55,625 nt of DNA from Parachlorella kessleri (taxonomy: Eukaryota > Chlorophyta > Trebouxiophyceae > Chlorellales > Chlorellaceae), in assembly GCA_001598975.1 (NCBI GenBank), contig BBXU01000208.1, positions 1-55,625 of the forward strand, in the 5' to 3' direction. The notes under the pieces are model-generated. The model was not told the origin of the DNA and did no database searches. It saw only the letters and a program-made list of their open reading frames with translations. Below are positions 38,101-48,300 of this stretch, piece after piece (the first letter of the stretch is position 1; each line of letters begins with the position of its first letter). Position numbers and translations under genes: made by a program.

Positions 38101-38758
38101 GGCTCACTGCTGAGCTCGCCACAACAATGAGGCTTGCACTGCTGACACGATCCTTTCCCTTCTTTCCCACCAAAAGTAGTAAAGATAAGCTGATTTGACA
38201 GATATGTACCGGGTGCCACTGAATACTGAACCTGGCCTGACCCCTGGCCTCTGCCCAAGCACAGCTTACCAGGCAGGCGTGACGGACGTGAACACACAGG
38301 GGGTGGTCGTGTTCTGATGGGCACTAGGGGGAGAGTACCAGCCGATGCCAAAGCCGTCACCGTTGAGGTTCCCATACGACAGGTGTAAGGGGAGAGATGA
38401 GTCTGACAGACGCTCTCTGCACAGGGACGCAGGTATGCCAAGGTTGGGTTGCTGCTGTCAGCGGGGCACTCTTGCTATGGGTTCTTAACTGCAAGCCACT
38501 TGTTGTAAGGTCACGCGGTTTTGTCAGAATACCTGGCATCATAGCTCTGTTTTATGATGCTCCGAGAGGGCCACAGCACCACGTCTGCTATTAGAATCTG
38601 CGGCCCGCAGTAGGCCATAAGGCGGCACCTACACTCATGAAATACTTTTCTCCTGTCAAGGAGTGCCAAAAGGGGGCCAGGCAGGCAGCTCTCTGCTGAT
38701 CACTGAGACGCTGCTCGAGATTTCCTAGAGACGACGGACCGAGGAGCTCAACTTACAT
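29113..38758 (-). CDS. Dug3-Dug2 fusion: class II glutamine amidotransferase + WD40 + M20 peptidase-like protein, 1,492 aa
   Basis: Twenty-three exons join in phase: AT at 38757-38758, then 38533-38628, 38270-38416, 38009-38075, 37679-37860, 37396-37471, 37077-37227, 36740-36856, 36260-36470, 35550-35931, 34163-35121, 33202-33903, 32703-32881, 32364-32428, 31987-32134, 31507-31633, 31255-31298, 30983-31092, 30694-30782, 30314-30469, 29877-30024, 29549-29660, 29113-29321. Residues 1-350 are Dug3-like: nucleophile Cys2 in MCRLMAYCG, then NGDGFGIGWY, FAHVR, NCHPF, FMHNG and IASEPV. Residues about 430-1030 hold WD40 repeats (GSTDNTIKVW, STDSTIRVW, SGGRDHLIRVW, GSADGTVRLW) around a low-complexity insert. 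Residues about 1020-1492 are M20: GHYDVQ, GRGVSDNKGP, EGEEENGS, DLHSGNEGG, VREGGT and DNCHLANE. In yeast, separate Dug2 and Dug3 form the complex that cleaves the gamma-glutamyl bond of cytosolic glutathione; Dug1 then splits Cys-Gly. The fourth metal-ligand Asp of active M20 enzymes appears as Asn (LISNTLWVG). The last intron starts with GC (donor at 29548). Confidence 0.87.
38629..38756 (-). other. Intron splitting the start codon (AT^G) of the Dug3-Dug2 gene
   Basis: Exon 1 ends ...GGACCAT and is followed by the perfect donor GTAAGT. The next exon begins G-TGC after an acceptor ending GTGTAG. Only splicing creates ATG-TGC, that is Met1-Cys2. The unspliced RNA reads ATG-TAA, an immediate stop. 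Confidence 0.8.
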
Positions 38759-39191
38759 GGTCCTTGACAAGCGGTGGCCCTTATAGCTCCGAGACTAGGA
38801 GTGAAGTGCGTGTACGCCTCGTCATGCTAGTGTCAGTGACTGCTAGCTAGCACACCTTGGACTTTGTGACTCCAGCGCCAGTGCACGCTATGAATAGTAG
38901 TAGAAAGTTCCAGTTAAGCAGAAGACAAGAATATCTGCTTGGTAGAACAAGTTGGAGTCTCATGCCGTAAAGATGCCAATTACAATTAGTCATTCACAGA
39001 CGACCCAGTTTCAGAGCCAAGGGAGCGAACTACTTCTTGCATTTACTAACTGATCCTACATCCAGGCCAAAAGTATACTTGAATGGTGATGGTCAAGAAT
39101 GCTAGCCCAGCGCCAACTTAATCACTGGGCTGCCCCTCCTGTGCGGTGCATAGCTCCCACTAGTGTCACACCCAGGACTTGCAGGGGAAAG
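38759..39191. promoter_or_regulatory. Divergent intergenic region (433 bp)
   Basis: Between the start of the Dug3-Dug2 gene (minus) and the HAD gene (plus). It carries both promoters and 5' UTRs. A GCTAGCTAGC palindrome-like stretch lies near 38843-38852. No TATA box is evident. Confidence 0.5.
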
Positions 39192-41109
39192 ATGAATAGT
39201 ATGGGCGTGACGGTGACAGCAGCTGCAGGTAGACATGCCCAGCACTTGCAAACGTGATCTGAGCAGACTCCCAGGGCAGTTGCTCACGCTTGACAATGGA
39301 GGTTGGACTTGTATTCTCGTGCAGGGGCCAAGGACGTGTGGGCCCTAGACTTTGACGGCGTGGTGTGCGACTCTGTTGGGGAGAGCTCACTGTCAGCTTG
39401 GAAGGTGCGAGCCGGTGCCAAAGTGGCTGAACAAGACCGTGCAATTCTGCAAAACTTCCATCCTGGTCGAAGTGTAGGAGAAGCCAAGGAAGCCATTATG
39501 AAGTTTTATGGCAGCTTGCTGAGCCGCACAGGGTTTGTGAAGGGAAAGTGACGACGCTTGCCAGTGGGCAGGGGCATCATGCAGCGATTCAAGCAGTGAT
39601 AGCTGGACCGAGGCGCTGATTGCATCTGGGCTGCTATGGGGTTGGCTGTTGTGACTGCTCCTATGCTGGCTCAGGGTGGAGTTCTGTGCTGCAGGCTGCC
39701 TCCAAAGTCTGGCCGGAGGTTTTTGAAGCACCTAAAGCTGAGGAGCAAAAGGCAGAAGTGTTGGAAAAGATGCGGGCTGTCCGGCCAGTCGTTGAGACAG
39801 GGTGAGCCTTTGGGCCTCCATGGCTGCACGCACCTGCCCCTTCGCCGCCTGCTGAGTGGCCAAGTTGCCATGCGGTGGCTCTCTCAGTGGACAGTGCAAT
39901 GTGCCCACCCACAAGTGTTGATTAGTGAGATCCCGCTGCAGGTACGAGAACATAGTGCAAGTCCGCTGCCTGCTGGAGGGGGTGGGGGTACAGGAGATGC
40001 TGGATCACTGGCATGAGCTCCTGCCGCAGTACATGGAGCGCTGGCAGCTGGATCGTGCAAAGGTAGCGTGGAGTGATGAGCTGCAGTGATCCTTCATTTC
40101 TGCCTTGGCATGCTTCGACCCAAGTTGCAGTTCGCCTTGTACTCTGTCCCTGTTTTTCCAGGCAGCCAGGTGTAAAACACCCTTCCAGAGCTGGCAAAAG
40201 GCTTATTAGTTGCTGGACTTTGCAATCCTGGAAGTCCGCAGTGAAGGTGCTGGTGCTGGTGCAGTTGGTTGACGTCTTTGGCGGTACCCGTGACGACTGG
40301 ATAGCTAGTGATCTGGAGGGCTGGCTAGCGCCCAATCGCATCTACCCCGGGGTGGCGGAGGCGGTGAAGCAACTAGTGGCCGAGGAGGAAGTCTATATCG
40401 TCACCACCAAGCAAGTGGGTGGAATGTGCAGAGTCATAGAGGGCCGAGTGTTGCTGGTGCAGTGCCTTGTGGATGGGACTGTGTTTTGGACTAGGGCAGC
40501 ACCATAAACCCGGCAGTACTCCAGTGGCTCAGTGAGGTTGGCTCAGCAGGTCCCCAGAATACCTTGTGCCACACTTTACAAGTTCTTGTTATTTTCTGCA
40601 CTGCAGGCACGTTTCACGGATATGATCCTGCGCCAGATGGCAGGCATCCAGTTCCCTGAGGATCGCATCTTCTCGCAGACTGTCTCAGGCAGGCCTAAAT
40701 CCGAGGTGTTGGAGCAGTTACACAACCGGCACCCAGACGCCCCTGGCTACCACTTTGTGGAGGACAAGCTGTCCACACTGCTCAAGGCAAGTGAAATGTG
40801 ACACTGCTTGTAAGTCCAGCGGTGTGGCCTTTTCAATGCAGCAGCCAGGGTGCTGCGCTGGCAGGCGTGGGTCTTGCAGTTTGCCAGTGTGCTTCTAGCC
40901 CAGCAGCTGCGGCTGAAACTAAAGGTAATGGGGTGCCAGGGTCAAGGGGTTGCTGCCAGGTGCAGGTAGCAAAGCAGGACTCCATGCGGCATTGGCAGCT
41001 GTACCTGGTTGACTGGGGCTACAACACACCCGCAGAGCGACAGAAAGCGGCTCAGCATGACAGGTTGCAAGTCGTGAACATTGACGAGTTCAAGCGGCTG
41101 GCGCACTGA
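39192..41109 (+). CDS. HAD-superfamily phosphatase-like hydrolase, 272 aa
   Basis: Seven exons in phase: 39192-39228, 39325-39404, 39695-39801, 39942-40062, 40265-40414, 40607-40786, 40966-41109. HAD motif I is ALDFDGVVCDS with both catalytic Asp. It is followed by the plant/cyanobacterial-type GESSLSAWK, a helical cap (WPEVFEAPKAEEQKAEVLE and RCLLEGVGVQEMLDHWHELL), motif II VYIVTTKQ, motif III Lys in SGRPKSEVLEQL and motif IV HFVEDKLSTL. The end LYLVDWGYNT is like the last Rossmann strand. All four HAD motifs are intact, so a Mg-dependent phosphohydrolase is likely; the substrate is unknown. The N-terminus MNSMGVTVTAAAG is too short for a confident plastid signal. The ATG at 39192 lies in a separate first exon. 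The open frame starting at 39303 has only TTG. Intron 6 starts with GC (AAG|GCAAGT at 40787). Confidence 0.86.
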
Positions 41110-42396
41110 AACCACCGAAGATTTTCGGCAGCATGCCGGGTTGTGTTTAGTCAGAACTTGTTAAGCCTATAGGCGGCCAACACAGCTTGACAAATCTAAT
41201 ACCGCAGACTCTGTAGGGCTCCCTGCATCCCTGAGCACTGAAATATATTTGTTTTTACCCAGGCTTGTGTCTACTGGTCTGGTGAGCTTCACTATGAGGA
41301 TGCTGGAGAACCTGTTGGTGTGACTGCTTGTGTCGCTCGGCCTACGTGCTTGGTGTTAACATTATTGGTCGGCCTTGTTGTTTCATGCTGGCAACATCGG
41401 TGTCTTTCCAGTTGGCAATGGTAATTCAGGTGCCTGCAGTTCGTAAGGAACCTGAGGTTTGCATGCAAGCAAGCCTGATGAAAGGTAGCCATAAGCTGAG
41501 CTAGATGTTTTGTCATATATTACCAGGGCGGTTGCCGCCTTGCCGATTCATTAGAAGGGGCTGTGTGGTGGACGGTATGAAGGGCATATGCCATGCATGG
41601 CAGGGCTGACTTGACTTCATAGGAATTCCTTGGATCCTGTCCTGTGTTGCTGTCAAGTTCCATGCAGTGGCTGGCCAAGTCAGGCTCCCAGCACGCGGAG
41701 CAGCCAGGGCGGAAATGCGCCAGTCAAAGCAGGCAGGTCTGCCTTTTCAAGTCTCAGGCAGCCGGCTGCAGCCAGCCGCCACCGACGGTCGCTGCCGCCT
41801 TTCTGCTCCCTTACGATCCATTCTGCCTCCCTTGGCCTTTGAAGAGCTTTAATATAGTCTTATGAAAGCCTACTGGCGCGTCATGTCAACGGTGGGACGA
41901 GCCGGTGGCGGGGTGACTACCGGGTTCGGACAAAGGGCTGCGTTTATTTCACTGCCCAAGGTTATGTAAAGAAGTCTATCAGCTTGAAGTCAAACTAAGA
42001 GTCCCAGGGTAAGCACATGCACCCTGATCATGGGGAGGTCAGAGACAGGGGTTGCCCTGCGTACACCTCTTTAGTACTGCAAGTGAAGGCTTTTAAGTGC
42101 AAATAGTAACAACCCTAGCTTGCATTGTGCCTTGGAGCGGCCTACTCTGGCGCTTGTTGCTTGAAGCCCAGATAGCCTCCTGCGTCCGTGAAGCCCCGTT
42201 GGTCGGCTATATGACGTGCCCAGTGTGTTCACGTTGCGCAGAGCTGCCGGTTATCAGGAACGCCCCCCTTCCGAGCGTACGACGGAGCTTTCAGCTGGGA
42301 GTGGCTGAGGCCCTTGCGCGGCTCTCGCAATATTCTTAAAAGTCCATGGCGTACCTGGCCAGCGGCTGGCGCAAAGCGCTGCCGTGAGTTCTTAAG
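41110..42396. other. Intergenic region (1,287 bp)
   Basis: Tandem space between the HAD stop and the PTM-like start. TGTAA on the plus strand at 41965-41969 is the only such motif I noticed and is 855 nt past the HAD stop. Small open frames near 41630-41865 have no homology and a TTG or other poor start. No repeat or RNA gene is seen. Confidence 0.5.
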
Positions 42397-45300
42397 ATGG
42401 TGGCTGGCATGTCCAGGAAGGCACAGGCTGGAGGGGAGACTGCTGAGGGACAGCCAGCAGCCTCAGAGCCAAGGCATACCGGAGGGCCAGCATCCAGTGC
42501 ACTTGCACAGAGGGCTCCTCCGAGGCGGTCGGGCAGAAGCTTGGGCCCCAGTGCAACTGCCAACACGGGCCGGGTTACGCCACCGCTGGCAGGACCCAAA
42601 TGGGCCAGCAACCCAGCCAAGCCGCAGGCCAAGCCCGTTGCACACAGCGGCAGGGGCCCAGGCAGGCAGCGGTCCCACTCTGCTACCCCGGGGCCATTGC
42701 CTGTAGCTGCCAAGGTTGCCGGCACAGGCGGCGCAGTGGGCAAACGAGGCTCAGCAGCAGCACCTGCTGAGGAAGGGAGTAAGGTGCCAAACCCCGGCCC
42801 GCCACGCAAGAAGAGCAAGCTATCAGCTAAAGCCGAGGTGAGGACTGCTTTAAATCCAAAAAGTACACTCAGCTTTAGTGCTGAATCGAGGTGAGGACTG
42901 TGGCAGTTAACCATTCTGCGTTAGCAGACGGGGCTGCCCTGCTGACTTTTTGAAGTATCTCGCACATGTTCAAGCCAACTGTGGCCAGCCAGTAGTAAAA
43001 CTCATGCAACTCATTAGTGTCGCTTGTGAGCACGAGTCTGTTTACTGGCCTGCAGGAAGGTGCAGCAGCAGCAAATAGGTATGGGGCAGCCGGCGGCAGC
43101 AGCAAGGGCAAGCGATCACTGCAAGGCAAGGGCAACGTGAGATTTAAGGATCCATCAGAGGAGGGGCAGAAAGTGGAGAGTGACACAGACAGTGAGAGCA
43201 GTAGCGACGAAGAAGGCAGCGGCGATGGTAAGCATCGCTTGATGCGGTTTCTGCTCTGTCAGCTGCCCAGCGGCTGCTAGGGTTGTGGGGGTTGGGGCAT
43301 TGGTGATCCTGCCAGGTATACAATAAACGGTAGATCAGCCTGCATGCAGCGCAGGGGAAGAGCATGGCATATCCCTTTCAGGAGGGGAGCAGGGACGTAA
43401 ACAATCCAGCGCTATATCCCCTGACCCTCTGGCCTCCCTATTGTGCTAGCTCTGGCGCAGAGTCCGACTCGGAAGAGGATGTGGCTGATCAGACGGTGTA
43501 TGAGCCACCGCCAGAGGCTAACGTCCCCCCTGAAACGACAGTGGATGCCCCAGGAGGCCTCGCTGTCACCATATCTACCAAAGCTGTAGGTGAGCCGGGC
43601 CTTGTGCACATGGTTAATGGAACCTGGCTGTCCACACTTTGTTGGCCTGGCATCCTAGCTTAGAACGCTTGCAAAGGAGCATCCTCTGTTACTGTCAGAA
43701 GGTTGCTGCCCTTTCCAGCCCTCGTCTGTCGGCTTGGCACGGGTGTGATGTGCCGCACAGCAGGCTGATGTCCTAACTGCTCAAAGGTCCTCCTTGAGCT
43801 CGCTGACTGGCTTGTCTTGCGTGTAACTGAAGCAGGGGAGCTGCTGGCAGCCTGGAATATACTGCGGGGATTCTCCTGGCAGCTGCGGCTGTCGCCCACC
43901 TCCTTTGCCGACTTCTGTGCGGCAATGGCGTCGCCGCTGGTGGGTTGGGCGTAGCTGTGTCACTACAAATGGTGCTCCTGGGAGACATTTACGATGTTTT
44001 GTGGCTTATTCACCGACCAATGCGGCAGGGGGCCTTGTAGTGGCATCCATATCGATTGGGCGCTGTGTTACATCAAATCTAGCACCAGGATGCGCTGTCA
44101 GCTCTCTAGCACCCCCAATAACAGCCACAATGCTGCCATTGAAACACCATCTGTTCCTTGCAGCCGACAACCCTGATTGACGAGGTGCACCTGTGCGTGC
44201 TTCGTGCGCTGGCAGTGGATGAGACGCCTGCTGAGCGCGAGGAGCATGCTTTGGATCTGGCCCTGCTGGACGCTATGACGTGGCCGTGCTTTTTGTGGGA
44301 GTGGCTGCGCCTGACAGGTGTGCCGGAGAAGGATGGGTGCTCTCAAGAGCAGCACCTCAGCTGGACACTGAACACTAGGGCAGAGCAAGTGCACTTGGGG
44401 GACTATACCCGCTTGCCGGTTTGTTGGAAATGCTCATTACTTTCCATGGTTCAGCCTTTCTGGTTTCAAGTCTGTTTTGAAGTTTCATGACGTCAAGCTG
44501 AGGTCAAGTGTGAGCCTGCTTTGCCCGGTCCCTTGGGACAGGCTGGCATGGCAAGATATAGTGTGCACCTGCTGCAGAGGACCCGCTCAGCCGGCATGAG
44601 TGGTCACACCGTGCCAGCCATGGTCAGCATGCAGCAGAGGCCGATGGCATGGAGGCAGGAGCAGCAGGAGCGGCCCAAGGAGCCCAAGCCAGCCCTCGTG
44701 TTGCATGTGCACCTTTGCCAGATATGGCTGCCATGGACACGGAGCTCGCTGCTGCTGCAAGAGTTGCATGCACACGTGACACATCCGACGAAGGGCGAAC
44801 AGCAGCGGGCCGTGATTCCCCACCCACAATGCCTCCCACCGCCAGCAGCAAGGCTGTGCTGAAGGGTTACTTCACAGCAAGGCCGCAGCCGCGCCCTGGC
44901 CAGCAGGACTACTACGGGCTGCCGCTGGAAGCCAAGGCAGCCATCCTGTCCAGGCTGTGCGACCACTTGCTTGACTGCCCTACCATCCGGTGAGCGTGCT
45001 GTGACTGCGGGCTGTGTGTTTCAGGGCTGGTCTGCATAGTTGACCTGCAGGGTGTAGGGTTGCTGCAAGGCCACTCTCCTGTCCGAGATAGACGGCAAAC
45101 TTGACCAATGGCGTGGAGAAGTGGCAGGAATGAGAGCCCCCATGCACCCTGCAGGGCGGAGATTGACCGGCGTGAGAGGGAGGGCCAGTGGGTGGCGGGC
45201 CAGGGCGGCCAGGGCGGAGCCTTCCCAATACTCACCCCTGAGCAGCGCAAGAAGGCAGAGAAGAAGGTGGGGCAGAGTTTTCTCCACCATGCATATGCCA

Positions 45301-48300
45301 GAGTGTTGTGCCGCCGCCTGAGGTGGGCCTATCCTGCTCGCCTGTGTGCTGCATTAAGGGTGCCACAGGCACCGCAGGATCACGTTTGCTTGAACTTGCC
45401 CAACCGCATAGGGCAGGCCTTGGGAACCCTACTGGCATGAATGTAGCACCATGCCCTGCCTGCCTGATTGGGGCGCCATGCAAATGCACAGCCACTGAGG
45501 GCACCTTTGCAGGCTGAGACGGACGCCAACGCCGACTGTTGCGTGCTGTGTGGCGCGGGGGGCAGCCTCATCTGCTGCGACGGCTGCCCGGCCGCCTATC
45601 ACATGCGCTGCCTGGGGCTCAATGCCAAGTCACTGGGGGAGGGGGACTGGCTCTGCCCAGAGTGCGCTGTCGGAGGCAGAGGTGAGTGAGGCTAGGGGGT
45701 GCACCCTGTGGCTAGTATGTTGTGGTGCTGCGTTGTGCCCTGCCAAAACCCTCAAGCCAGGCGGCCAGTGCGAGGGTTAAGCGAAGCAGAGGTGGAGGCA
45801 GGAGGGCAGGAGTGGGCGCTAGCAAGGGAGCGTGTACTGGTGGACATCCATGCTGTGCGTGCTTTGCTTGCTGCAGGCGAGGCAGCAGGCCTGCGCATCC
45901 CTGCTGCTGCGCGGGGCAGGCACCGCCAGGCGTATTTCTCAATGCATGGCATGCTGGTGCGCTGCGGGCTGCCGACAGTCAAGAGCCGGGGCAAGCATGC
46001 CCAAGAGGTAGAGGAGTCAGGTGGGTTGCTATGGCTGGGAGACAGGGCGCGGAGGGAGTGACTGCAAGCTTAATGCATGGCTAACAGAGGCAGCACGAAG
46101 CAGCATGTGCTTGGACCTGGTACTGTCATCGGACCGCTGCCTTGATAGGGTCGATGGGATCTTGCCGGGTGCCATGCGGTAAGCGGTCCAAGTGGAGCCT
46201 ATGTGAATCGTCCTGGGTGTTCCGCAGTGCCCATGGCCCTATTTCAGGGGGAGGCAGCTGACGCTGAGCTGGCCCAGCATGCCCAGCGCATCAGGTCAGC
46301 CGACGAGCTGCCCCATCCCAGCAGCTTCGAGGCACTCAAAGGCTCGCCGCCGGACGCCAACACAGGTGCCAACATGCTGAGTCAGGAGGATTACACCCTT
46401 TACCAACACACCACCTAGCAATTGTGTGTGTGCTGTGGCTTGGCTGCCTGGCCTGGCCTGGTGCACGGGTCATGCACGGGTCATTGTTCCTTTGCTCGGG
46501 AGTGCACCCGGCATTGCACTTGTTATCTGCAAGCAGTGGTGACGACTTGTTCCACTGCTATTCTTTGATAGGTGCGTAGAAGTGACTCCAGCCAGAAGTG
46601 ACTCATTGAGCTGTGTGCCCTTCTCTGTGGGCTGCGTGCAGAGGGCCCCTCAGGCCCTGAGGGCTACGTGAATAGGTACAAGAACGGCTGGGCGGCTGCC
46701 ACGAACCACATTCGAACCACGGTGGAGGAGCTGAGGAGGGCCAAGGGCAAGAAGGGCAGCTATGTCCCCACAGGTGGGTGGGTGTCCTAGGCGCACGAGA
46801 TAGGACTGAGGTCTGTGTCCTGGGCTGGTGAACCCAAAAGCTCACCAACAAGAGGAACCGGTCTGGGAGGCGTCAGAGCAGGATATGCCTGGCAGCCTTC
46901 CCAAGTCCGGGGCTGGCTTCAGAGCACTTGCTTGCACCCAGGCACTAGGCCCGCATGCGCTATGCCTGGTGTGTATCCTTGCTGTCAATGCCCCGTGGCT
47001 CCTAAGGAGCAGGTGCCTGCTGTCCTTTACCTCCACATGGACACCTCCACATTAGCTGTAGGCAAGCCTTACCTCACAGGGGCTGTGGGTATTGTGTGCA
47101 GGCACATCTGGGCTCCTGCCTGTGCAAGAGCTGCCAGCGCCCCTCACCCTGTCCAAGTTCCAGTGGGTTCAACTCCAGGCAAGTGGTTAGGCTGCTGGTG
47201 AAGTTGGTGGTGGTGTTGGTCTTGGTGGGGAACTTACACAGCTCAGCCACACTTGTCCGTCCTGCATGTGTGCATGGGTGTGCTGAAGTATGGCAGTCAA
47301 CTGAGCTCCGTCCTCCCCTCTCTCTCACATGTGCGCACACATGCATATACCATACGTACCTAGAAACAGTGAAAGACTGCTTAAGTCCCGGCTGGTACTG
47401 GTCTCAGCCAGGCTGCTTGACTGACCCCAGTGCATGGCGTGCGTGCAGGGCAAAGGGTCGCGGTCTGCGATCCGCTGCAGCAAGTGCCACACCTGCCTCA
47501 ACCCGTCCCTGCGCAAGGGCTGCCTTAACCCGGTGGTCAGGCCAGACGAGGAGGGAGGGGCAGACGCCTCCAAGTGAGCATGGCTCCCTCTTGTGTGCTC
47601 CTTCACTCGGCTGCTTCCACATCCAAGCATGCCACTGCCAATCATGATGTGCAGGCTTAGACCCGCTTTTTAGTTAGGCGGTATGCAGGGACCCATATCG
47701 CCACTTTGTGCCCACTCTATGGTTTGTCCCTCTCATGCCCGCTGCTTCCGCTGCCTGCTCCCCTCTCCCTGCTCCACAAGGATGTTGGTGCTGGCTGTGT
47801 GTGCAGGCTGAGTTTCTTGGTGGCGTGGGCGCGCAAGGTTGAGCGGGACTTCTGGCAGCTGCTGGAGGGGCCCTGGGCAGAGGGCAGCGGCCGCGGCATG
47901 GCGCACAAGAACGCTTGGCTGGCGTCGGTGCGGTCGGCCACCACAGTGGAGCAGGTGGGTGCTGTTAGCACAGGGTGGATCTACTTGGGAACTATAAATT
48001 GTACTTGCAATCGACCACTTCAAGCTCCCCACCCTACCCCTGAAGAGGCACTCTCACTGAGCGTCTGCGGCTAGAAACAATGGGTCGATGCCACTCTCCG
48101 AAGGGCATTCTCGCTGTAGGCAGTCTCCAGAGCCCTTGACACGGGCTGGCCATGTGCCGCACTCAAGTCGTGTGTTGCCTCCTCTGCGCTGCCGCTGTCT
48201 GCAAACGGATGCCCCACGGCACCCATGTTGCAGCTAGCCAAGGCGGTGGTTGCTCTGGAGGCCGCCTTGCGCCCTGTGGCTCTGGCGCCGGACTGGCGGG

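Noticed and set aside
39303..39551. HAD gene starting at 39303 as an uninterrupted frame
   Set aside because: That frame begins with TTG. A separate first exon with a real ATG at 39192 and a GT-AG intron joins in the right phase to the DFDGVVCDS exon.
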